NCBI GenBank assembly: GCA_914767885.1
Contig: CAJZBQ010000036.1
Coordinates: forward strand, 372,001 to 436,000
From: Blepharisma stoltei
Lineage: Eukaryota; Ciliophora; Heterotrichea; Heterotrichida; Blepharismidae
Direction: 5' to 3'
Length of the DNA stretch: 64,000 bases
Part shown: positions 8,532 to 19,101 of the stretch, piece by piece
Layout: every line of letters begins with the position of its first letter
Numbering within the stretch: the first letter of the stretch is position 1
Translations under genes and position numbers: made by a program
The notes under the pieces: generated by a model
Seen by the model: only the letters and a program-made list of their open reading frames with translations
Told to the model about the DNA's origin: nothing
The model's database searches: none

Positions 8532-11500
8532 ATGCAAAGAAATAATTCCTCTCAAAGCAGATACCTTACAACTCGTATCGACATCAAAAGAGTAATAAAT
8601 GAAGAACTTGGAAAAAATAAAATTATACCTAGATCTGTAAAAACTTTTAGAGATGAATCGCGCAATTATTTAGCAAGCAAAGCTATCGGCAAAGAACTCA
8701 CCCCTCTACGTAGCCTAGGCGCAGAAGAAGTAAGAGAACTTTTGAGAAATGAAAAGAAAAAGGAGCAGGAAAAATTTACATTAAATAAAAAGACACGGGA
8801 TATTTCCTATTTTAAAGATACCTTTTTCTTACAAGCTACCCCTTCAGAACCGATTTTATCTACGCACGATCTTCCGACTGATATCAATCATATAAAAAAG
8901 ATTTTAGTTACAAGCGATTATTAATATTAAGATTAAGATTAGCCGTTCGCACTTGCAGGGTCGGGGATTTGCACCCCTTCACGCTCTTCGCCTATGGTGA
9001 GGCCTCGGCGGACACCCTCCTTGTTGCCTCAAACAAGGGATTCGCACAACGTGGGTTGTCTTTCCGAAAATCCATAAAAAAAATTTACAAGCGATTATAA
9101 AGGCGTTCCTACAGCTTATAGTCCATCAGGGTTTTCAAATCCTGTGCCTTGCAAGCGGGAGCATTGCGTAGAGCGCGCATTAGCAACTCACCATAATGCT
9201 GTTAGACCAAGCAAAGCAAATATTCTTCCTTCAATTGCTGTTGAAACTGACAGAACTTATGAAAATCTGATGAGCACAATGACTCCTAATCCTGGTGATT
9301 CTCTTGAACGGCTTTATTTACTCTCTCCCTTGGTTAGTTAGCAAAACCATTGCAAAAAAATCTCTATTTTTTCAGAACATTAACCTCACTTAGTTAACAA
9401 GTAAATTTTTTTGAATATAATTCTATATAAAATCAATGACTATAATAATAATAATGAAATCTTCAATAATTCTATTTTATTTTAGAATGATAAATAAAAT
9501 TACATTTTCTATAATGATATTTAGAAATTCGGGTTTATTAAAATTGAGAGCAGCTTTTATTTTAAAAAAATATTAGCCCGAGCAAAAATTCTTTCCTGCT
9601 AACCAAGGTTGGAGCTAGGAAACCCAACAGGACGACAAGATATAGAAAATCTGTGAAAATGATTCAGTTTTATGAAAGCGAAATATGATAGCGAGAATAA
9701 TGCTGAAGCTATTGAGGCAATATATGAAATTTGTAGTAGGGAAATTATAAGACAAGTTTCTGTTCAATGTGTGGAAAGAGGAACCTTATTGACTGAAGTC
9801 ATAATGAGATGGCCTCAAATTGCTAACAATAAAGTTGAGAAACTTTTAGATGAAATGACTCAGCTAAAAGTAAAGCATTCGATAGAACTGCAGGATTTGG
9901 CTGCACAAAAAGATAAAGAAATGGCTTTATTTAAAGTTTCTGTACAGGAAATTAAAGATCAAGCACAGCTAGAAAAAGAGCTCAGAAAAAGTGCAGAAGA
10001 AAAATTAGCAATAATAAAAAATAAATTAGCTGGCGTTGAACGAAAGTATGCAGCTGAAGAAGAATTATGGAAAAAAATCAGCCTACAAAAACCTGTTTTA
10101 AATCACAAAAAAAATATTGCGAAAAGTCCTCAGAAAGTGAGTATGACTTCAGAAATTAAATGAAAGGAAGAAGAACGGCAAATAGAAAACGTCATAGATA
10201 TTCAAGCAATTGAGGCTTTAAAAGGAATTATGACAAAGCCTGAGCTTTTAGAAATCAGCAAAAAGCAGCAAGAAGAAGAGGAAAAATTCCAAGAAAAAAA
10301 CGCTCAAACTGATTATAGTGAAATGTTTTTATTCGAAGATAAAGAAACTCAAACAGAAGTTTTCGAAGAAGAAGCTTGGAAGATTATAAAAACTGCTGAA
10401 TTCCCTCCAGGCTAGCAAGCAACCATGGAAAAAATTTTTTTTTAGAAAAGCTAGCCTTGAAAAAAAATTAATGAAATATTTTTGAAATAATTTGATACAT
10501 AATTGAATAATATTATAATTTTTTGGAATTATATTTCTCATTTCAAATATTTACAGATATGGTAAAAAAAAAACTTCTCCTAGAAGGAAAAATATCTTGC
10601 TCTATAATCATGGGGGAAGTGAAGAAAGCAACTTGCCTACAGACAATGCTGGAATTTCAATAGGCATAGTAGATGAAACCCCTAAAATCCCTAATTTGAA
10701 AGAGGCTATTAAAGGGATAGGAGAAAATAATAAAAATTCTCTTGATAGCGACAGGTCAGAAAAGTTCATTACAGCTTTTACTATCTCAAATATTGAAGAT
10801 TTTAGAGAAGAAAGAGAAAACTTACTCCCTTTAAACTTTGGGTACTTTAGCCCCCTTTAAATTTGAACAGTTTTTTGTTGAATAGGAATAATTTATAGTT
10901 GAAATTTATTTTTATAAAATTAATTTGATGGAAAAAGGCTGTAAAATATTATTTAAAAGCTTTCAACTAAATCGATTAATTTTTGAATCAAAAAATTCAA
11001 CAATATACCTTCAGAACAGGTATGGCTCGACCTGAAACTCCCCCTCCCTCCTCCCCTCCGCCCACCTCACCCCACCCCCCTGACGGTTTCAGTTTGAACG
11101 AAATTGTTAATTTCAAAATGACAAGTCCCTCACTAAGGTTTTGACAAGTCAAATTCAATTTGTAGATTTCAATAAAGCTGAAACCATCAAGAGATGGGGG
11201 GAGGGGAGAAGGGGTTTTCAGGCTGATCTAAACCGTGCTCATGGTATAATGCTTTCAATTTAAAATACTTTAAAAAATATATTAATCCATTTAAATTGGG
11301 ACAGAATGTTTTATTCGAATTTTAAGTGGGGAAAATTAGATAAATCAATTAATGAAAGCCAAGAAAATGATGAAGAAATAAGTGAAATTAAAGATGAAGT
11401 TAGCATGATGAGAAGCCAGATATCAATGAAATCCTCAGAAAGTAATGTAAATTCACCAAGAAACGACCAATCTGCATCAAAGAAAACTCCGATAAAAAGT

Positions 11501-14500
11501 ACTCAAGAGTCTAGGAAGCAATCGCTCACTAAGCCTCACCAAAAAATGAAAACATTACAAAAAAATCCACAAACCCCAGAAAAAGCCCAAACTCCAAGAA
11601 ACTCTCAAAGTAATGCATCTTCATTTAAAAAATCTACTGGAAAGAGATCATCGGTTTCTTTCGTAGATCAACTCGCTTCGCATCTTCACTCAGTTGATAA
11701 GCTTTCTCAAGAAGAAAGATTAATGTTCTTTGCCAAACTTTCCCCTGAAGACAAGCAATATTTCGTTAACAAATTTTCACAAGATGACAGACAAATGATG
11801 ATGGTGAAAGAAGCCTTGCTTAAAGAGATCACTGAACAATTCGAGCACAAATCAAAAGAACTTGCCAGCTTACTCTCAGATCTAGAAAAGAAAAAAGATA
11901 TTTTAGAGCTACTAAAACTTGAATTGTATGCTAACTCCCCCCCCCCCTCCGTGAGCGAACAAAAAATTTTGTTCGTTCACGGAGGGGGGTTAATTTTTTT
12001 TTTTTTAAAAAAAATTTATATATAAATTTTATAAAAAAATATTTTTTTCGAAATTTAAAAAAATCCTAATTTGCAAAAATTGGGAAGCAAATATTAATTT
12101 AATTTGCAAAATTTATGTTTTAAAACGCAATTTGTTTAAAATTAAACAGAATTAGCTCTAGATTTCATTATACTAATTATCACTTATATATCAAAAATTT
12201 TTTTCCATTAAAATTTTTTCTATTAAAAAAATTTTTGTTCACTCACGGAGGGTGGGTTTTTGGTCAAAAAATGGCGATTTTTCTAATGGTTTTGTTCGCT
12301 CACGGAGGGGGGGGGGGGGAGTAAGCAAAGTGAGCTTGAAAATTTTCAGGAATCCATCAAACCCGAGCATCGTGAGGAGCATGAAAGAAGCGAAACAGTT
12401 CCGCCTATCCGAGTTTCTCCTGCTAATGAATCCGAAATATCTAAAGATCTTTTAGCTTAGTAACTTATTATTTATTGTGTAATATGCTTTTCGGTTTCGC
12501 ATGATAAATAGCCCTAAGCCTAAGCCTAAGCCTACCTTTTTTAACTCCGAGCTGATGTCGTCGTAGGTCGTCTCCTTCGCTGCCCTCTTTATGAAAGCAT
12601 AAAGCTTTTCATCAGTAATTTCACCTGCCCAGCCACTTATTCGCTCGGGGGCGCCTTGTTCTCGCTCCTGAATTTGATTCCTGTATTGTTTTTCATACGA
12701 TCACCCCTTCCTTGAGTGTGTTTCTCGGTAAAACTTCTATGCCTGCTTCGTTCCTTGGCCAAGTTCACTTACCTTATACTATAATCCACATTTGGCATTC
12801 TGGTTAAAGGTTAAACTAATAAACAAACACCAAATAATAAAATATAATAAAATGAAAAAGTTCTAAAAAATAACTTATTCGACAAAGCCATTTTATTATA
12901 AAGACCTTTTAGCGGTTAAAAATTCTTCCCGAGATAGATCAGGCTCTTTTGACTCAATCTCAAGCAACAAAGCTATATATTTAAAAATTCCAGACCAGCC
13001 AAGCAAGAACTTCCAGTTCGAAAGCAACCCAAACTCTTTTACTGAATTAATTCCTTCAGGCTCAGATTTGGGGTCATGAAAAGCTGGATGGAGTAGTGGG
13101 TATGAGAAAGGAAGAAGCGAAGGTATAAAAAATGGAGAAAAGCTCGGATTCGAAGACGGATATACAGAGGGGTATTTAAAAGCCATTCAAGAAGCAAAAG
13201 GAAGCCAGCTGAGCTCTGATACATATGCAGAAGATATTTGGCAAGATGAAGAAAACAAAGAAGCGCAAGAAAAAAGCATACAGCCTGCTGAGGAAATCGA
13301 AGACCAAGACTCAGAGCTTGATTTCGCTTGTGAAGGAAAAAGACTTCCTTTAGACTATTTCTTTGTCGAGAAAAACAGAGACAAGAAAAAAATCAAGGAA
13401 ATTACCAAGTTTATGGAATTCCATTTCCATAAGCCGTTGTATCTTACCCAGCCAAAGAAGCCAAGTGTCGCTCCACAGTTGCTGAATGCCCTATTGACTA
13501 AAAAGACATCTATCATAACCAAAAAGGCTACAATGAGCAGAAGGATGTGCAGCAGGCTAGCTTCTTCAATTTATCAGGATTGCTACACAAAATTCAAAAA
13601 CGGTGAGCAGTTTCCAAGCTTATTTGAAGTCACTTATGACCAATTTATACATAAATATGGACTAAAAACAGTAGCTGAGAAAAAACTAATCGAATTTATA
13701 GCCTCACTAATGAAATATTCAGAATACGCCCGACCTTTGCTATTTCTGAGATTTGCAGGGGCTTCTTCCAAAATTGATAACCACGATTACAGCAAGCTAA
13801 GCTTCTTATTTTACCTGCAAAGCTTGAATTTTATGCTGAACGCCAAGATTGGGATAGTCGTCGGGTATGATGATTCTGCAGATCGACAAATGTTTCCGAC
13901 TGTAAGAGCTATTGAGTGCTTAAGAGACAAATTTGATGGAATTTTAGAGAGAAGCATAATTACAGCTTTAATCTCAATTGTAGAACAGCGAAGCATTACT
14001 GATCCTGAAAGGATTTAAATAAAATGGCATTCGGATCGAGTGAAAATGGCTTTGCTAATTTTCTCTCCCTCAAGCAATTTTATTTATGGGTTAGGTTTTA
14101 TTCTGAGAACTTCTGCATAGCAACAGCAGTTTAACCCTGGCATATAAGCCGAGGCACTGCTCCGAGTACATCAAGATGCTCGAAGTATTACCTCTCAGAA
14201 CACCCGAGGAAGGTGACTCTTAGGCGGAACACGTGCAAAAGCTGAGTCAAGGAAGAGTGAGGTGAACGCAGCCCGTCGAAGCCGGAACATCGTATTTGTC
14301 CTATGCCCTTGTGAAACGAAATGGATCGGTCCAGAGGTCCATGGCCCGACACGTGGACAAATATTGCGACAGCTCCAGAAACGGCTACCCCGTAGTGGAC
14401 GTAAAACGTAATAGATAATATAGCGATAACGATCCTAAAAGGATTAATTCCGCAGGGTTGGTGGAATTGGAGTTTTTGCTTGAATTAATGGTGGAGAACT

Positions 14501-15063
14501 ATGAAAATTACCAAAATGCTATTGGGGAGGGCATAGTGTTTATAATTTCTGCTCTAGGAATAGAAAGACAAGAATTCATCACAAAGCAAGAATTTTATAT
14601 TTTAACCCGTCATGTGTCGCCAGGAAAGCTTCGGGACGACGAAAACACAACCAAAGATTTTGTTCCAAGGCTAAAACTTCATCCAGAGCTGATATCTAAC
14701 CAATTAGATAAAATGGAAAAAATTAACTTCAGCGATTTGATCAGCATATGCATTGAAAGAAATTTATTGTCTATTACTGACGTCAAGAATTTCTGTAAAT
14801 TTAACAAAGAATTAACACTGGATCAGGCTAAAGAAGAAATGAATAAAAGTAAAGACGAAATTTTTGAAATGCTGGAAGTGATTAAAAATTCGCCAGAAAA
14901 GAAATGGAAAAGCTATGATGATTATATTTTTGAAGAGAAGCTGCGTCATCTATTAAATATCAGACATACAGAAAAGCCGAATTACGTTCTTTTTAATTGG
15001 AAGCTCCTTGAAGCAGAGTTAAGGAGAATTAAAAAAGATTATGTGCAAGAAAACCAAAATTAA
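8532..15063 (+). CDS. Large protein with axonemal dynein light-chain-like segment, interrupted by seven IESs
   Basis: Seven inserts removed together (177+297+145+514+390+457+430 bp) leave exactly 4,122 nt, 1,373 aa, with no stop. The N-terminal third includes EICSREIIRQVSVQCVERGTLLTEV (about residue 245), which resembles the conserved block of axonemal dynein light chain p28/AXDND1 proteins, followed by coiled coil and NAQTDYSEMFLFEDKETQTE. A Ser/Pro/Lys-rich linker (about 600-700) and another coiled coil follow. Near residues 900-930 there are short SxGYxxG repeats (GWSSGYEKGRSEG, GFEDGYTEGY). The C-terminal 400 residues are helical and unknown. Several conserved-looking Trp codons are TGA. 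The AXDND1-like call rests on one block; a flagellar role is inferred. Confidence 0.75.
8909..9085 (-). mobile_element. Short SINE-like IES (177 bp), 13-bp direct repeat
   Basis: TACAAGCGATTAT is at 8909 and 9086. The insert is GC-rich in its middle (GCACTTGCAGGGTCGGGG) with an A-rich run at the right and TAATATTAAGATTAAGATTA at the left. Read on the minus strand it ends in repeated TAATCTT units, a simple-sequence tail like that of retroposons. Excision keeps the frame (ILVTSDY-KGVPTAYSP). Confidence 0.85.
9319..9615. mobile_element. Divergent CTCCC-family MITE (297 bp) in the large gene
   Basis: The left end TTA-CTCTCTCCCTTGGTTAG and right end CTAACCAAGGTTGGAG-CTAG are inverted repeats with a motif (CTTGGTTAGTTAGC) different from the main family. 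The left half keeps the order seen in family members (AGCAAAACCATT..AAAAATC). Excision at TA joins LERLYL to GNPTGRQDIENLWKW, where both Trp are TGA. Confidence 0.82.
10413..10557. mobile_element. IES of 145 bp in the large gene (TA repeat)
   Basis: TA is at 10413 and 10558. The insert is AT-rich with inverted GGCTAGC/GCTAGCC near its left side. Removal of 145 bp (1 mod 3) joins TAEFPPG to YGKKKTSPRRKN and moves to the correct frame for the next 90 codons. Confidence 0.8.
10822..11335. mobile_element. CTCCC-family IES (514 bp) with a nested C/G-rich fold-back
   Basis: TTA is at 10822 and 11336; the left end is TTA-CTCCCTTTAAACTTT and the right end includes AATTTTAAGTGGGGA. Inside, about 11020-11245, lies a pyrimidine-rich block (CTCCCCCTCCCTCCTCCCCT) answered by GATGGGGGGAGGGGAGAA, with GACCTGAAA/TTTTCAGG arms, so a second fold-back element is nested. 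Excision joins REERENL to DKSINESQEND. Confidence 0.85.
11932..12321 (+). mobile_element. CTCCC-family MITE, CCGTGAGTGAAC variant (390 bp)
   Basis: The TAA repeat is at 11932 and 12322. It has the same layout as the 5475 copy: left hairpin of CTCCGTGAGCGAAC, AT-rich core, then two direct motif copies at the right end. It is a multiple of three in length. Excision joins ELLKLELYA to KQSELENFQES. Confidence 0.93.
12443..12899 (+). mobile_element. SINE-like IES (457 bp) with 13-bp imperfect direct repeat
   Basis: AAAGATCTTTTAGC at 12443 and AAAGACCTTTTAGC at 12900 differ at one base. The insert contains the family blocks CCTTGAGTGTG and GGTAAAACTTC and ends with GCCATTTTATTATA, as copy 1 does. 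A short CCTAAG triplet repeat lies at 12513-12533. Excision turns a premature TAG into continuous DLLAVKNSSRDRSG. Confidence 0.83.
14001..14430 (-). mobile_element. SINE-like IES, copy on minus strand (430 bp), 15-bp direct repeat
   Basis: GATCCTGAAAGGATT at 14001 and GATCCTAAAAGGATT at 14431 differ at one base. It starts TAAATAAAATGGCATTCGG and ends near CCCCGTAGTGGACGT, the reverse complement of copy 1, with high similarity along its whole length. Excision (1 mod 3) joins SITDPERI to NSAGLVELEF. Confidence 0.9.
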
Positions 15064-15345
15064 TAAATAAAATTTTATCATTTATTAATCTTCAAGCATG
15101 TTTGAAATAGTTTCATCTATTGAGCAATTCTTTTAAGCTCACGCCGAATAATTTCTCTCTTATGCTCCACTTCTCACTCTCTTTGCTCATTTGAGCTAGC
15201 ACTATTTACAGAATATTATCTGCTGTCCTTTTTTTTAAATGAGGTTTCATAAAGCAACTTTTCTTTATGTTGAGCCATGAAATTATCAGTTGTGAAGGCA
15301 GAAGAAGAATTGATCTACTATTTATTTATAAATAAAAACACTAAA

Positions 15346-16422
15346 TTATAGTAAATTTGACAAAAACGATCATTTTTGGGAAGTCTCAGGCTCCAAAAAT
15401 ACTTGTTTGCACAGCGGGCACTTCTTCTCACCACTTAAAACCCAGGTTCTAATGCAGTCAACGTGGTGGATATGTCCACATGTAATACGGCTGCATCTGA
15501 GATTTGTTAAGCCTTCTCAACAAATGCAGCATCTTTCATCTTCAAGGTTAATTAAATCTTCCTGAGTCAGCGGAGGGTAGTTTTTTATAAAATCGTTCAT
15601 AAAAGTATTATACTGAAAACATTTTTTGGTGATCGTAAATAAATTTGAGACAAGCTTTTGGAGTTTCATAATGACAAAAAAAGCTTGAAGAGAGCTTGAA
15701 AGAAACCACTCGGCATAAAAGAATACCAAATGAAGCCATCTGCACACATTTATTGAAGTCTCTGTTAACTGGATAATTAATTCGTGCTTTCGGCTCAGAG
15801 CTAAATTATGTTTAAACACATACAATGTAATTAGGCTTTCCTTTAACACCAAAATACCGTCGTAGTTCAGAAGTAAGATCAAACTGAAACTTGCATAGGA
15901 AAATATGCTAGCTGTTCCAATGATAAAAGCCGCTGCTAGCCCTAATGGAATAAAAATCAACTCTTTTAGATTTCTTACATGATTATTCTGAAATCTAAGC
16001 TTTGCAGTAATGCTGAGGACTCTACAAAAGCAATAGTAAACAAAAGTTGAACCCCATATCAAGATTTCGATGCCATTATTAGAATTATTTCCAAGATCGA
16101 GGATTGCGAGCTGCAAAAGCATTGATCCATTCAAAATGTAATCTAAAATTTCTTTTCTTTCCATAGAGTTCAGAGTCCCAAGCAAAGTATAAAATAATAG
16201 ATGAGCTAAATAAAAGCACCAAAGCACGAGAGAGAGAAATATCAGAAAGCCAATTGATAAATTTGTTTTGATCAAGTAGACTGTAGGAATCAAGCCTGAT
16301 GAAAAAAACGATGGGAGCAATAAGCATGAGAGCAGCAGTGCATCCATTGATAAGGCTCAGACAGCAAACTTCCAATTTACTAATGTTTCAAAGATGCTAT
16401 CAGGAAGTTCAATTAATCGCAT
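15346..16422 (-). CDS. Multipass membrane RING-H2 E3 ubiquitin ligase
   Basis: The 358-aa frame runs from ATG 16422 to TAA 15346 and needs TGA as Trp at three places (for example FAVWALS and CCICWEGL). Six or seven hydrophobic segments span residues 20-250. The C-terminal RING is CCIC, CSRITCGHIHHVDC, and CPLC, giving C-x2-C...C-x-H-x2-H-x2-C...C-x2-C. The layout of many TM segments followed by a RING resembles ER-associated degradation ligases such as Hrd1 or gp78. That role is inferred from architecture. It would transfer ubiquitin from an E2 to membrane or ER substrates. No IES is seen. Confidence 0.82.
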
Positions 16423-16577
16423 TTTCTTTTAAATTATATACGCTTATGGGCTAGCTTAGAAGCAGAGTATCTATAATAAGTCGGGGCTAATAAAAAATTT
16501 CTCATTAATAAGTATTAATTAAATCAGATATACTTATAATTTATTTAAAATACGAAATACAAATTAATTAATGTAAA

Positions 16578-18449
16578 TTACTGTCCAAATGATTGGCATT
16601 TAAGTTTCTCTAAATATGAAAGCCATTGCACTTTGGATTCAGGTCTTCTATTAAAATCAGCATTCGCATCAGGAAAAAGACTCAAAATTAATGCTTCAGT
16701 ATTTGACTCTGAAAATCTTTTTGGGCCAAAAGTTGGGATTTTTTTGATTCTTGGCGCCGATTTTTTGTGTAATTGGCTGGCTTTTTTTATGATTTCAGAG
16801 AATTTTTCTTTTTTTATGAGATTTTGATTTTTAGTTTTTATTTGAAGCAAAGCTAATTGCATATCTCCGAGAAGGTCATCGATATTGTTCGCATCGATAC
16901 TGTTAATAGAAGAATTCGGAGAATTTAAGCGATTGAATTCAGTTGATTGCCTTGGAATTGAGCCTGCACTATATCCATGAGTATGTAATGATTTTTTGGA
17001 TCTATATGAGGATTTAGGAGAAGGCAGGTTAGAAACTGAAGAAACGTGCTGTGATGTATTATTTTCTGTGTATTTTATTGATACTGAATTATTTGAACTC
17101 ATTTTTTCAACTCATGAATCGGGAGGCAGCTTAGTCTTCATAATTTTATAAACTTCATAGCATCTATCACAAACATGCACAGTGTCATAATATCGAGAAA
17201 TGTGTCTTGGAATGGCAGATTTTTCGTTTTTTTCTAAAATATTCAAAGTTTCAAGCAGCTCGTCAACTTTTAGCTCCACTAAATGTGTTTGATCAGATCC
17301 CACATCAGCCAATTCTAAAAGCTCTTTTCCTTTCATAAGCAATTTATATGGAATTTCATTTTTATTTTCTCGAGCCTTTTTCTTATTTCTTTCTTTTAAT
17401 AAATATTCAACTCTCAATGACAATTTCACGTTGCTAATTTCTTTTTCTCTTCCTCCCTGATAGAGCTTGCGAACTTCAGTAAAAAGATCTTCGATTTCAG
17501 TGTCGCTTTTTTCAATTTGCGCTTCACTCTTAATTATATAATTACAAAAATCTCCTGGGCATGGCTTTTTGTTATTTCTAAATATACGATTTTTCTGCAT
17601 GTTGTATGTAACATTTTTCGACATAAATGAAAAATTCCCTTTCGGTGTGGCAAGAGAATTAAAAATGCTCAAAGCTGGACTTCTTGATCCAGGAGACAGA
17701 GCGTCTTTTGATACTTCAGCAGAGCTATTTTTCACTGTGATAACTTTTTGCGCTAAGCAGTATTTGCTTCCAACTAATCATAAATTCCTATTTTCGTCTT
17801 CCAAAAAACATAAAATAATTTTTTGAATTTTATATTCAGAATTTTTTTCTATTGCTTCGATAGCGCAGTCGCACATCTTTTTAAGATCACTTTGGTACTT
17901 TATTCCATTGAATGGCACTTTTATTGCTTTTTCTTGCTGCTCATAAGTTTTGTAATATGTATATAAGCTTTTTCCATCGCTTTTTTTATATTCAACTAGC
18001 AGCCGACTTGATGGCTCTCCACGAGTTTTGATAAACAGCTGAATAGCTTCTGAGGTGCCCAAGCCGCCTCCTGCGATTTTTGAAATGGCTAAACTTTTTA
18101 AAAGAGGCTGCATTTGGTTGTGAGAAATATAAGTTGCAACTATCCCATTATAGTTATCTAGGTTATGATGCGGAGAAATTAAATTCAAAGGAGCTTTTTT
18201 TGGTAGAGGTTCCCCTGTGAAACGTGATAATAAAATATCGAGTTTTGTTAAATCATCAGATCTTTTTCTTATAAATCCTTTGGAATCAGTATAGTATCAT
18301 TTCATACCCATCGAGGAACTGCGATCAGCCAGAAGAGTATCTAATAGAGAAAGCTTTGTAGGAAATAGAGCTTGATCTTTTCAAAGATGAGAAATTATTC
18401 AAGCACACTCGAACTCGTGAAAAGAACTTTGTATAGGAGTTTCTTCCAT
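16578..18449 (-). CDS. Conserved-looking protein of unknown function
   Basis: A continuous 623-aa frame from ATG 18449 to the stop at 16578, provided TGA is Trp (several positions, for example ENRNLWLVG, PPDSWVEKM). The first 240 residues look globular and include LISPHHNLDNYNG, SKIAGGGLGTSEA and RLLVEYKKSDGKSLYTYY. The middle has a possible zinc pair (VHVCDRCYEVYKIM) and a coiled coil. The last 180 residues are Ser/Asn-rich and probably disordered. I recognise no family. No IES interrupts it, which is unusual for a gene of this length in the window. Confidence 0.75.
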
Positions 18450-19101
18450 TTTAAATTATCATTTTAGGCAGCTTATGCTCTTGCTCATAAATAAAGTATT
18501 TATAAAGTTTAAGCAGAAAACTATCTCGTAAGCATGCAATTATCACTCATATAAGTTCTTAAAGTGTAAACTATATAATAGCTGATAATTTTATACAATC
18601 AAAAATACTTTAATTTAGTTAGAAGAATTAAAACTTCTGTAAATTTTTATAGTTTATTGATCCACATGCCTAGTACATTCAGATATTTGTGCAACACATG
18701 ATATTTTAATTCCTAAATTTTGTTTTTATTATAATATACTTATATATAATTAGACTATACATCTATACATTATGGAATATCAATAATGGACAAATTTTTA
18801 TTTTTAATGTTTCCTCTAAATAATCTCAAAAAATATAAGGAATATAGACAAATATAAAATGCTTTAAGCATAAGTAAGCTTGGCTTCCTAATTATATCCT
18901 TTTTGCAAGTTGCTATGTATGGGTTATAAAATAGTGTTAATTCTTTAAGTTAGAAATAAGTGACATATAAAATAGCTAGAAAACTCAATATAATTTATGA
19001 TTTTGAAGATGAGTTACTACCAATACCTCATATATCGGTTTTCATTTTCATATTTAATATCCGTTTTTTATCTAAAAATGACGATGGTTATAAAAATAAA
19101 A
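18450..19101. other. Intergenic AT-rich region
   Basis: This is the head-to-head spacer between the unknown minus-strand gene and the hydroxylase. It is very AT-rich with no repeats of the families seen elsewhere. The frame of the hydroxylase is open upstream to an ATG at 18997, but the added residues are hydrophobic and low-quality, so I place the start at 19102. Confidence 0.4.

Noticed and set aside
8940-9060. tRNA-like look of GCACTTGCAGGGTCGGGGATTTGCACCCC
   Set aside because: No cloverleaf with a proper T loop or anticodon arm could be built; at most tRNA-derived repeat DNA.
12510-12535. CCTAAG repeats resembling telomere DNA
   Set aside because: Only three or four units, embedded in a SINE-like insert inside a gene; not a chromosome end.
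15064-15345. Possible small minus-strand protein (MAQHKEKLLYETSFKKKD... then NEQREWEVEHKREIIRREL)
   Set aside because: An in-frame TAA remains and no 15-16-nt intron or direct-repeat insert removes it; too weak to annotate.
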